Below are positions 56,933 to 64,000 of a DNA stretch of 64,000 bases, piece after piece. The notes under the pieces were generated by a model. It made no database searches and was not told where the DNA came from. It saw nothing but the letters and a program-made list of their open reading frames with translations. This stretch comes from Pelagibacteraceae bacterium AG-325-C10 (lineage in GTDB: Bacteria > Pseudomonadota > Alphaproteobacteria > Pelagibacterales > Pelagibacteraceae): contig QBYD01000003.1 in the NCBI GenBank assembly GCA_003282975.1, forward strand, positions 1 through 64,000, read 5' to 3'. Numbering within the stretch: position 1 is the stretch's first letter; each line of letters opens with the position of its first letter. The position numbers and the translations under genes are program-made.

Positions 56933-58571
56933 TTAAATTGTTCCATGAAATTTTAACACTGGCCCCTTCTTTTTTTTCTAAGGCTACTTTTAAGCATTGT
57001 GAATTAATTTTTTTACCAAATTCAGGAGCATAATAACTTGTTTCAATTATTGGTTCACCTATTTTTATACACAAAATTACTTGTTGACCATTTGACATTT
57101 CTATTTTCCAAAAATTGTTTTTACTTTTTTTTAAAATAATAGAGGGATGAAAATGAAAATAAGCAAAAGCACTTTTAAAAGATCCATCTATATGATCATT
57201 AATGGTAAGTGAATTTTTAGAAAACTGCCAATTTCGTCTATGAATTGGTCTATTATCAAGTCGCTTGTAGCCATCATGAGCGCAATTTATATTAACAAAA
57301 TTTTCTAATTCTTCAATTTTAAGATCAAAAGGATATGCACGCCTTGCAACGCGAAACCCGCTCCATACCTCAGAAGAATTTTCATCATTAACAACAACAG
57401 TATTGTGGGCTTTTGTGCATCGTTCATATTGCCTAATTTTGCTGAATCCATATTCAGATATACCTGTATTGACTAATAAACGTTGGCCAAATAAAGAAAG
57501 TTCAAAAGATAGCGTATCTGCATGTGCGTGACCAGGCAGATAGTCTGGTCCAATGTGGGCAACATCTAATAATCCTACTGCATTATTTGAGGTAAATCGA
57601 ATATATCCACTATCTGACAAATGTGAAACTTTGCTAAATTTAGAAGGACTACAATTTATTCCTAGTCGATGAGCATATTTTTTTAATTCATCTAATTTTG
57701 GAGCAATTTCTAAAGAGGTATCATTAAAAAAAGCTATATTACCATCAGGATGAGTCATAGTATCTAGCCACATAAACATTTTTTTTGAAATCTGTATCCA
57801 TTCATCAACTTTTGTTTTTTGAACAAGATTAGGATAAGATTTTGAAACATTTATAAGATCCAGTAAATCTTCTAGAAATATAGAATGATACATTGGGCTA
57901 AGTTCAAAGTTGCCTCCATCATTTAAAACTTGCTCTTTTAATTGATCATTTATAATTTTTAACCCTTTTTTCAACCAAATTTCAGACTCTTTACTTGAAA
58001 AAAATAAGCCTACAAAAACGAGTGCTTTTGCATTTGTAAATAAATGATTGCCTAGTATATGCCACTCAATTCGTTTACTTAACCATTTCGACTGTGACGC
58101 TAAACTTTGTATACACGTATCTGGTAATTTTTTTCCTAATAAATAAAATTTAACCCAATTCACAATTCTTAATGATGTTGGATATGACTCCCAGCCCACT
58201 CCTTTACCTATGCTGTTTTCACTTACCCAACTTTTTAATAATTTATCATGCCATTCATTACGTTTTAATGAGTCAACTGCGTTTAAATCATCAAAATAAT
58301 GCTGATAGTATCGCCACAACTTTGTAACCGCGTTGCTATTTTCATTCCAACCAACTTCAGATAACTTTTCAGATTTATTTAAAAATTGAAATGTATTTTC
58401 GTTTAGCAAACTTATTTTTTTTTTTATTGGTAAGCAAAATTTATTTTTTGAAACTCTTATATTTAGTAAAGGACTTTTGTTAATATTTGGTTTTACTAAA
58501 TGAAACCAAATTCTATAATAAACTTGTTTGGCTTTTAAATAACGAATAGTATGAAAATATCTAGAGATCAA
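56925..58571 (-). CDS. Heparinase II/III-like family protein
   Basis: 548 aa: N-terminal alpha/alpha toroid (SWVSENSIGKGVGWESYPTSLRIVNWVKF, IEWHILGNHLFTNAKAL, GGNFELSPMYHSIFLEDLLDL) and C-terminal beta-sandwich with the heparinase motif GHAHADTLSFELSLFGQRLLVNTG. The conserved HAH is there, so it may be an active uronate lyase or epimerase-like enzyme. No signal peptide is visible. In surface-polysaccharide clusters it is recurrently paired with the two-domain oxidoreductase next to it; exact role not established here. Confidence 0.88.
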   Translation of the reverse strand: MISRYFHTIRYLKAKQVYYRIWFHLVKPNINKSPLLNIRVSKNKFCLPIKKKISLLNENTFQFLNKSEKLSEVGWNENSNAVTKLWRYYQHYFDDLNAVDSLKRNEWHDKLLKSWVSENSIGKGVGWESYPTSLRIVNWVKFYLLGKKLPDTCIQSLASQSKWLSKRIEWHILGNHLFTNAKALVFVGLFFSSKESEIWLKKGLKIINDQLKEQVLNDGGNFELSPMYHSIFLEDLLDLINVSKSYPNLVQKTKVDEWIQISKKMFMWLDTMTHPDGNIAFFNDTSLEIAPKLDELKKYAHRLGINCSPSKFSKVSHLSDSGYIRFTSNNAVGLLDVAHIGPDYLPGHAHADTLSFELSLFGQRLLVNTGISEYGFSKIRQYERCTKAHNTVVVNDENSSEVWSGFRVARRAYPFDLKIEELENFVNINCAHDGYKRLDNRPIHRRNWQFSKNSLTINDHIDGSFKSAFAYFHFHPSIILKKSKNNFWKIEMSNGQQVILCIKIGEPIIETSYYAPEFGKKINSQCLKVALEKKEGASVKISWNNLNE

Positions 58572-58575
58572 TAAT

Positions 58576-60687
58576 TTATTGTTTTGATAATTTTATAGAA
58601 ATTCTGCTGACTTCAAAAATATCTTTTGCTGGAATTGGAGGATCATTACCTTTAGAAATTGCGTCAATGAACGCTTTGACACAAGCTTTTTGACCTTTAT
58701 CTTGTTGCCATAAATTCATTTTTTTGAAACCAGGCCACCCGTATCCGTTCAATTTTCTATAGTTTTCAAGACATAAAACACCGCCTCCAGCAAATACTTC
58801 TAGTCTTTCTTTGGGAAATGATTTTGAGCCATTAGCATAATAATGTATGGTACCTATAGAGCCATCTTCAAAGCTTAAAAATATAGTGGCAGTATCTTTT
58901 GTTGAAGTATCCATAAATTGAATTTGGTATTTTTTAATAGTTTTACCAACTAGAAAAACAAGTAGATCAATAAAATGACATGCTTCACCAATAATGCGTC
59001 CTCCTCCAACCTCTAAGTCCTGTGTCCAATGGTTACTTGCAACTTCACCAGCATTGATTGTCATAACCATTGATTTTGGGCCACTAACAATATCTAATAA
59101 ACTTTTCATTTTTTTAATTTGAGGAGCAAAACGACGATTAAATCCAACCATTAGAAAATTTGAAGATGAATAATTAGCCTCAATTTTATCTAATTCATCC
59201 AAAGTTAAACATAATGGCTTTTCAACAAACACGTGTTTTTTTGCTTTTAAAGCCTTTAGAACAGACTCAGCATGATTATTATGATGTGTAGCAATGACTA
59301 TTGCATCATTTTTATCATCATTTAATAGACTGTTATTATCAGTTGTGGTTTCATAAAAACCATGTTTACGACCTGCATGAATACCACTAACTCCCAAATT
59401 AGAACCAATACTTCTAAGTTCAGCACCAGCTAATTTAAATGCTGGAATTAAAACTGATGCAGCATAGTTACCAGAACCTAAAAAACTTACTTTTATTTTG
59501 TTGATTTTTTTTTTGGTATTAGATTTAACAATATTTTTGTTATCTGATAGTAAAACTTTCTTTGAAGCTTCTGTTATTTCTAATCCGGGGTAAGATAATA
59601 AAATTCCTAATGAGGGTTCACTATTGCTAACGACTTCATAGGCTTTTTCAGCCTCAGATATGTCAAACTTATGAGATATTAGAGGCTTAACATCTAATGC
59701 ACCTTGTGCCATCATATCTAACACGGCTTCAAAATTACGTTGTTCAGTCCATCTCACAAAACCTACTGGATAATCTTGACCTTTTTCTTCGTAGTTGGGA
59801 TCATAACGACCTGGTCCATAAGAGGCAGAAACTTGAAAAGTGAGTTCTTTTTTAAAAAAATCATCTCTGGTCAAATTAAGTCCTGTAACTCCAATTAAAA
59901 CTATACGACCACGTTTCCTGCACATTTTTGCTGCTTGTTGAATTGGTTCATCGCTTGAAGTTGAAGCTGTTACTATTACAGCATCAACTCCTCGGCCTCT
60001 TGAAAAAATATTAGCTGAAGCCAATGGATCTTCATTATTAAGATTAACTACTTCAGCTCCAGTTTTTTTTGCAAGTGACAGTTTATCTTGATCAAAATCT
60101 AAACCTAAAACTTTGCAACCATTCGCTCTAAGCAATTGGATTGTCATTAAACCAACCAAACCAAGTCCAATTACAACAACTACTTCACCTAAAGTTGGTT
60201 TTATTAAACGTATTCCTTGTAATGCTACCGCCCCAAGTACAGTGAAAGATGCCTCTTCGTCTGATACTACATCTGGTACGCTAGCACAAAGATTCATTGG
60301 AACATTTACAACCTCTGCATGTTTACCATTTGAGATTACCCTATCCCCCTTTTTAAAATTTACTACTTTAGAGCCTACCTCATGAACAATTCCAACATTA
60401 CAGTAACCTAATGGTAAAGGTTGGTCTAATTTATTATATACTGCTTCTATTGTGGGCTTTAAACCATCAGTAGAAATTTTATTCAAAACCATTTTTACTT
60501 TGTCAGGTTGCTGACGCGCTTTATTAATCCATCCTGCTTTACCAAACTCTACTAACATTCGTTCAGTCCCAGCAGAAACTAGTGTTTTCGAAGTTTTAAT
60601 TAATAGCGATCTAGATGAAACATTGGGAACAGGAACCTCGGTAACTTTTGTTAAACCTGTTTTTAAGGATTGCAGAATTTGTTTCAT
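58576..60687 (-). CDS. Two-domain oxidoreductase: MDR dehydrogenase fused to Gfo/Idh/MocA
   Basis: 703 aa fusion. Residues about 1-370 are a medium-chain (zinc-type) dehydrogenase-like domain: AGTERMLVEFGKAGW, PLGYCNVGIVHEVGSKV, GEVVVVIGLGLVGLMTIQLL and RKRGRIVLIGV. Residues about 398-700 are a Gfo/Idh/MocA domain: VSFLGSGNYAASVLIPAFK, VATHHNNHAESVLKAL, HVFVEKPLCLT and VGGGRIIGEACHFIDLL. Both Rossmann motifs look intact. It probably modifies a nucleotide- or glycan-bound sugar; substrate unknown. Sits 4 bp upstream of the heparinase-like gene. Confidence 0.9.
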   Translation of the reverse strand: MKQILQSLKTGLTKVTEVPVPNVSSRSLLIKTSKTLVSAGTERMLVEFGKAGWINKARQQPDKVKMVLNKISTDGLKPTIEAVYNKLDQPLPLGYCNVGIVHEVGSKVVNFKKGDRVISNGKHAEVVNVPMNLCASVPDVVSDEEASFTVLGAVALQGIRLIKPTLGEVVVVIGLGLVGLMTIQLLRANGCKVLGLDFDQDKLSLAKKTGAEVVNLNNEDPLASANIFSRGRGVDAVIVTASTSSDEPIQQAAKMCRKRGRIVLIGVTGLNLTRDDFFKKELTFQVSASYGPGRYDPNYEEKGQDYPVGFVRWTEQRNFEAVLDMMAQGALDVKPLISHKFDISEAEKAYEVVSNSEPSLGILLSYPGLEITEASKKVLLSDNKNIVKSNTKKKINKIKVSFLGSGNYAASVLIPAFKLAGAELRSIGSNLGVSGIHAGRKHGFYETTTDNNSLLNDDKNDAIVIATHHNNHAESVLKALKAKKHVFVEKPLCLTLDELDKIEANYSSSNFLMVGFNRRFAPQIKKMKSLLDIVSGPKSMVMTINAGEVASNHWTQDLEVGGGRIIGEACHFIDLLVFLVGKTIKKYQIQFMDTSTKDTATIFLSFEDGSIGTIHYYANGSKSFPKERLEVFAGGGVLCLENYRKLNGYGWPGFKKMNLWQQDKGQKACVKAFIDAISKGNDPPIPAKDIFEVSRISIKLSKQ

Positions 60688-60720
60688 TTGGTTTTCGATA
60701 ATACTATATACAATAACAGT

Positions 60721-62631
60721 TTAATTTTTAATATAATTTCTGCACCATATCTCAATACAAACCAAAGATAGCAGAGTATAGCTGGCATCTATTTTACCTT
60801 TGTCATTATTAATAATTAAATTCCTAACTGCAGCAGGATTAAACAATCCCCTATTTCGTAAACGCTCATCAGATAAGGTATCACTTAAAAGTTCACGTAG
60901 CTCATTTTGCATCCATTTACGTAATGGGGCACCAAATCCAGTTTTAGGTCTGTATATCACATCACGTGGTAAGTGATTTTCTAATGCTTTTTTAAGGACC
61001 CACTTGCCCTCTTTTCCTTTATGTTTAAAGTGATCAGGAATGCTTCGAGCAAACTCAACTAATTCTTTATCTAAAAAAGGCACTCGAACTTCAACACCAG
61101 TGGCCATTGACATCCTATCTGTATAAAGAAGATTAAGATCTGGAAGAAAAAATTGTTGTTCTAGCGCTAACATACGGTTAAGCTTACTTGTGTCAGATGG
61201 AAGATCTTTTAAAAACTTAATCATTTCTAAATTTGGTATTGAATTCTTAATGGCATGAGTGAATTCTTTGGAATATAGTTTTTTAAGATCATCACGATCA
61301 ATCCAACTGAAGTAATTAACCAACCTTTCATCTCCCTCTAAATTAGCACCATTAAATAATTTGGTTACTCGACGACTAATCAAATTTTTTTGATTAAATT
61401 TTGAAGAAACACTTTTTAAAACATTTCTTAGTTTGGATGGCAACCAAGTCCACCAATGTTCGTTAATCAAAGCATGATGACGACGATAACCAGTAAAAAG
61501 ATCATCACCACCAGCTCCTGACAATAATACTTTAATTCCTTGCTCCCGCGCTAATTGACTAATATAGAGCACATTAAGTGCCGCAGGATCAGCAATTGGC
61601 TCATCAAGTGTCTTGATCATTAACTCTATATCGCTTGACATTTTGGATGAACTGATTTGAACAACATCAAGGGGGACATTTAAATGTTTCGCTACTTTAT
61701 GAGCATAATGAAGGTCTTCTGTAGTATCTTTTTCCTGTCCACCTTTTGCTTCAACTGTAAAGCAGCGAATATCTCTATTCGTCTCACGTGCAAATGAAAC
61801 AATAGAACTTGAGTCTAACCCACCAGAAAGAAAAGCACCAATAGGCACATCGGCTACCATTTGTCGATTAACAGCTTTACGAAGATGATCGCGCACACCA
61901 TTAATTGCTGTCTCCTTAGTAATTATTTTTTTATTTCTTTTTTGAAAAAATGGTAGACGATACCATTTCCAACAACTTTTAATTTTACCTTTATGCACTA
62001 TCATAGCTTCTCCAGGCAAAAGTTTATTAATAGTTTTTATTGGCGTTCCTTTTCCAGGGCAATAAAGATATGTCAGATAGCTTTGGATTGACTCAAAATC
62101 TAAACTTTTTGTATTTTCAAATAATGGTGTAAGAGATTTTAGTTCACTTCCAAAAAAAAAATTACTCTTTGAAAAATTATAATACAATGGTTTAATACCA
62201 AAATTATCCCGTGCTAAAAACAGATTTTGTGATCTTTTATCCCAGATAGCAAATGCAAAAATTCCATTTAATCTAGCTAACATTTCTTGACCATACTTAA
62301 TATAAAGGTTAAGCAAAACTTCTGTATCTGAATGTCCATTAAACTTTATTCCTTCTGATAAAAGCTCTGATCTTAATTCACGAAAATTATAAATCTCACC
62401 ATTAAAAACTAAAGCTATTTGATTGTTCTTGCTCAACATTGGTTGGTGTCCAAGTGAAGATAAATCTTGAATAGATAAGCGAGTATGAACTAAACCAATT
62501 TGATTATTATGATCTTCATAAATCCCACAATCATCAGGTCCTCGATGCTTAATTTTATCTAAAATCTTATTTAATATGTCTTTTGATAACGCTGTCTTGG
62601 AAGATAATGAAAAACCACCAATTCCACACAT
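60721..62631 (-). CDS. asnB: Glutamine-hydrolysing asparagine synthetase-like (AsnB)
   Basis: 636 aa. N-terminal class II glutaminase with catalytic Cys2 (MCGIGGFSLS), KHRGPDDCG, FNGEIYNFRELRSEL and GHSDTEVLL; C-terminal synthetase with PPi-loop FLSGGLDSSSIVSFA, LDEPIADPAAL and LSGAGGDDLFTGY. Within polysaccharide loci such proteins often amidate uronic sugars (WbpS-like), consistent with the ManNAcA genes here, but true asparagine synthesis is equally possible. Arg is often CGT, unlike the AGA-biased core genes. Confidence 0.9.
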   Translation of the reverse strand: MCGIGGFSLSSKTALSKDILNKILDKIKHRGPDDCGIYEDHNNQIGLVHTRLSIQDLSSLGHQPMLSKNNQIALVFNGEIYNFRELRSELLSEGIKFNGHSDTEVLLNLYIKYGQEMLARLNGIFAFAIWDKRSQNLFLARDNFGIKPLYYNFSKSNFFFGSELKSLTPLFENTKSLDFESIQSYLTYLYCPGKGTPIKTINKLLPGEAMIVHKGKIKSCWKWYRLPFFQKRNKKIITKETAINGVRDHLRKAVNRQMVADVPIGAFLSGGLDSSSIVSFARETNRDIRCFTVEAKGGQEKDTTEDLHYAHKVAKHLNVPLDVVQISSSKMSSDIELMIKTLDEPIADPAALNVLYISQLAREQGIKVLLSGAGGDDLFTGYRRHHALINEHWWTWLPSKLRNVLKSVSSKFNQKNLISRRVTKLFNGANLEGDERLVNYFSWIDRDDLKKLYSKEFTHAIKNSIPNLEMIKFLKDLPSDTSKLNRMLALEQQFFLPDLNLLYTDRMSMATGVEVRVPFLDKELVEFARSIPDHFKHKGKEGKWVLKKALENHLPRDVIYRPKTGFGAPLRKWMQNELRELLSDTLSDERLRNRGLFNPAAVRNLIINNDKGKIDASYTLLSLVCIEIWCRNYIKN

Positions 62632-62704
62632 AAAATTTAAAATATAATGAATTTTAAAGTTTGATAAATTCCCTGATATATTATGTTTTTTGTCAAATGA
62701 GTAA

Positions 62705-63571
62705 TTAGTTTTTATTAGGTGTTTTATTATTAGTATTTAAATAATTTTTTTTAGTTTTATCACTGATATCTATTTCATATTTTTTATACTCTATAAATCT
62801 CATAACATCAACTCGTAAACGTGACCAAATATAACCCACTCTTCCTGATCGATATCCTCCTAAATACAACCAAAAATAAAAAAATAAAAATATATGTCTA
62901 AATGGTACTCTATGATAGTGAAACTTAAACCACATTCTTCTCTCTAGAGTGTTTCCAAATAATTTTGGATTTGTAGATAAAGGTAAATTTAAACTTTTAC
63001 TTATAGCCTCCATGGAAGTATATTTATTTTGTTTGTTAAACCAATCTTCAAGATTTGTGCTATCAAAGTGTTCTATATCTCCTTCAACATCAGCAATTTT
63101 GCCTTTTACAATTGGATGCTCATTCACAATAACATTGCTAAAACTAACAGTTCCAGTTCGCCAAACTCTTATTAGTTTTTGACGTACAGACAAAGGAACA
63201 CCCATAAACCACAATCTTCTTTGCATAATAAAAGCATCAGCTTCATTCATTTTGATCGAAGAAGTTAAATTTTCTTTTAATTTTTCTGTTAAATTTTCAT
63301 CTGGATCAAGCTTCATGGTCCAGGGAGAAGTAATTGGTAAGTTTTTCAAAGCAAAATTCCATTGATCACCAAATCCCTTAAATTTATTTTGTAAAACATA
63401 AACACCATATTCTTTAGCAATATCAATTGTTTTATCTGAGCTAAAACTATCTACTATGAAAACTTCATTAGCCCAACCTTTTAAATTTTCTAAAGCATTT
63501 TTGATATTTTCTTGTTCATTTAAGGTAATAAAAATTACTGCTATCTTAGAAGTGCCTGCTTTCCAATTCAT
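62705..63571 (-). CDS. Glycosyltransferase family 2 (WaaE/KdtX-like)
   Basis: 288 aa GT-A enzyme. IAVIFITLNEQENIKNALENL, VFIVDSFSSDKTIDIAKEYG, DQWNFALKN and the metal-binding MKLDPDENLTE, then FMGVPLSVRQKLIRVWRTG. The pattern is that of the WaaE/KdtX subgroup, which adds sugars to LPS inner core or initiates exopolysaccharide. No N-terminal membrane helix; a hydrophobic stretch (FRHIFLFFYFWLYLGGY, about 224-240) may touch the membrane. Downstream of the partial GT4 gene. Confidence 0.88.
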   Translation of the reverse strand: MNWKAGTSKIAVIFITLNEQENIKNALENLKGWANEVFIVDSFSSDKTIDIAKEYGVYVLQNKFKGFGDQWNFALKNLPITSPWTMKLDPDENLTEKLKENLTSSIKMNEADAFIMQRRLWFMGVPLSVRQKLIRVWRTGTVSFSNVIVNEHPIVKGKIADVEGDIEHFDSTNLEDWFNKQNKYTSMEAISKSLNLPLSTNPKLFGNTLERRMWFKFHYHRVPFRHIFLFFYFWLYLGGYRSGRVGYIWSRLRVDVMRFIEYKKYEIDISDKTKKNYLNTNNKTPNKN

Positions 63572-63730
63572 CTAAAATTAGTAAAGATTATTAATTAATT
63601 AATCAAGTTAAAATTAAAAATTATATAATTAAATTTGAGGCATTTTTATAAAAAAAATTTTTATAAATTTAAATCTAAAAATTCTCTATTAATTTAAAAA
63701 AAATTTTTAAAAAATTTAACGTTTTAAATA

Positions 63731-64000
63731 TTATTCAAATTTGACTGCTGAAGGAGGCTTGCCACCTTTGACAATCCAATTATAGCCCTCATTCATCATC
63801 TCTCCAATTCTATCCCACGAAAAATCTCTTTTCATCCATCTTCGTCCTCGGGCACCCATTTCTTGTAATTCTGTTTGTGGCAAAGACATTGCAGCTCGCA
63901 AAGTATTGTTAAGACTTTCTGAATTATTTGGTATCCACCATCCACATCTTTCTTGTTCAAGTTTAGACCATGGTGCCCCTTGGAATACAATTGTAGGACA
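63731..64000 (-). CDS. Glycosyltransferase family 4, C-terminal fragment (cut by window edge)
   Basis: 89 residues of the C-terminus are in frame to the last base: TIVFQGAPWSKLEQERCGWWI, then SLNNTLRAAMSLPQTELQEMGARGRRWMKRDFSWDRIG-type sequence. This is the end of the donor domain and C-terminal helix of GT-B (GT4) transferases. The catalytic part is beyond the window. The 159-bp spacer after it (63572-63730) is extremely AT-rich and holds nothing I recognise. Confidence 0.82.
   Translation of the reverse strand, partial: CPTIVFQGAPWSKLEQERCGWWIPNNSESLNNTLRAAMSLPQTELQEMGARGRRWMKRDFSWDRIGEMMNEGYNWIVKGGKPPSAVKFE

Overview
This window looks like a SAR11 (Candidatus Pelagibacter-type) alphaproteobacterial chromosome. 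It is very AT-rich and extremely compact, with many genes overlapping or touching. The gene orders are alphaproteobacterial: tolQRAB-pal-cpoB-tilS-ftsH-folP-glmM, glyQ-glyS-ppdK, tkt-gap-pgk-fba, a three-part pntAA-pntAB-pntB, and a permuted two-piece tmRNA. No plasmid, phage or transposase gene is seen.

Positions 1-49250 are core genome. The window opens inside an Mrp-type P-loop ATPase, followed by thyX and the permuted ssrA (tmRNA). A small accessory patch (about 1790-3690) lies just downstream of ssrA. It holds an unknown 153-aa gene, a possible 22-aa membrane peptide and a degenerate M23-like secreted protein. Copies of the terminal hairpin of the tmRNA coding piece recur in this patch. 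Next come ppdK/glyS/glyQ/S49 protease, isoprenoid genes (long-chain prenyl synthase, dxs, ispA, xseB), pdxH, aroC, threonylcarbamoyl-AMP synthase, an ABC-2 exporter, tRNA-Arg, rluD, rpoH, purA, thiD, glmM, folP, ftsH, tilS and the Tol-Pal envelope operon. A divergent phage-like RuvC sits between yebC and tolQ. It is followed by ymdB, fau, zapA and a coiled-coil gene, then the sugar-phosphate run tkt-gap-pgk-fba with thiE, efp, suhB, rpmE, trcR-like, rpsU and tRNA-fMet. The core ends with a transaldolase, the proton-translocating transhydrogenase (pntAA carries an apparent 1-nt frameshift), a tiny aa3 oxidase subunit IV, rpmJ and an NAD-dependent epimerase.

At 49261-49376 there is a lone 5S rRNA on the minus strand. 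Immediately upstream of it, where 23S would be expected, a surface-polysaccharide island begins and runs to the end of the window (49474-64000). This matches the known Pelagibacter arrangement in which hypervariable region 2 separates 16S-23S from 5S. The island encodes a Wzz-like protein with an Asn-Thr repeat tract, an O-antigen ligase/polymerase, a WecA-type initiating transferase (the only plus-strand gene there), GT4 and GT2 glycosyltransferases, WecB and WecC (UDP-ManNAcA supply), a heparinase-II/III-like protein, a two-domain oxidoreductase, an asparagine synthetase and a cut-off glycosyltransferase. Together these would build and decorate a cell-surface glycan. Arginine codon choice in parts of the island (CGT rather than AGA) differs from the core, consistent with horizontal acquisition.

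The observations most worth following up are the ssrA-linked repeated hairpins bracketing single genes, the RuvC-like replacement with ruvA/ruvB absent from the locus, the pntAA frameshift, the Wzz repeat tract, and the very short leaders or shared divergent promoters suggested by several start regions.
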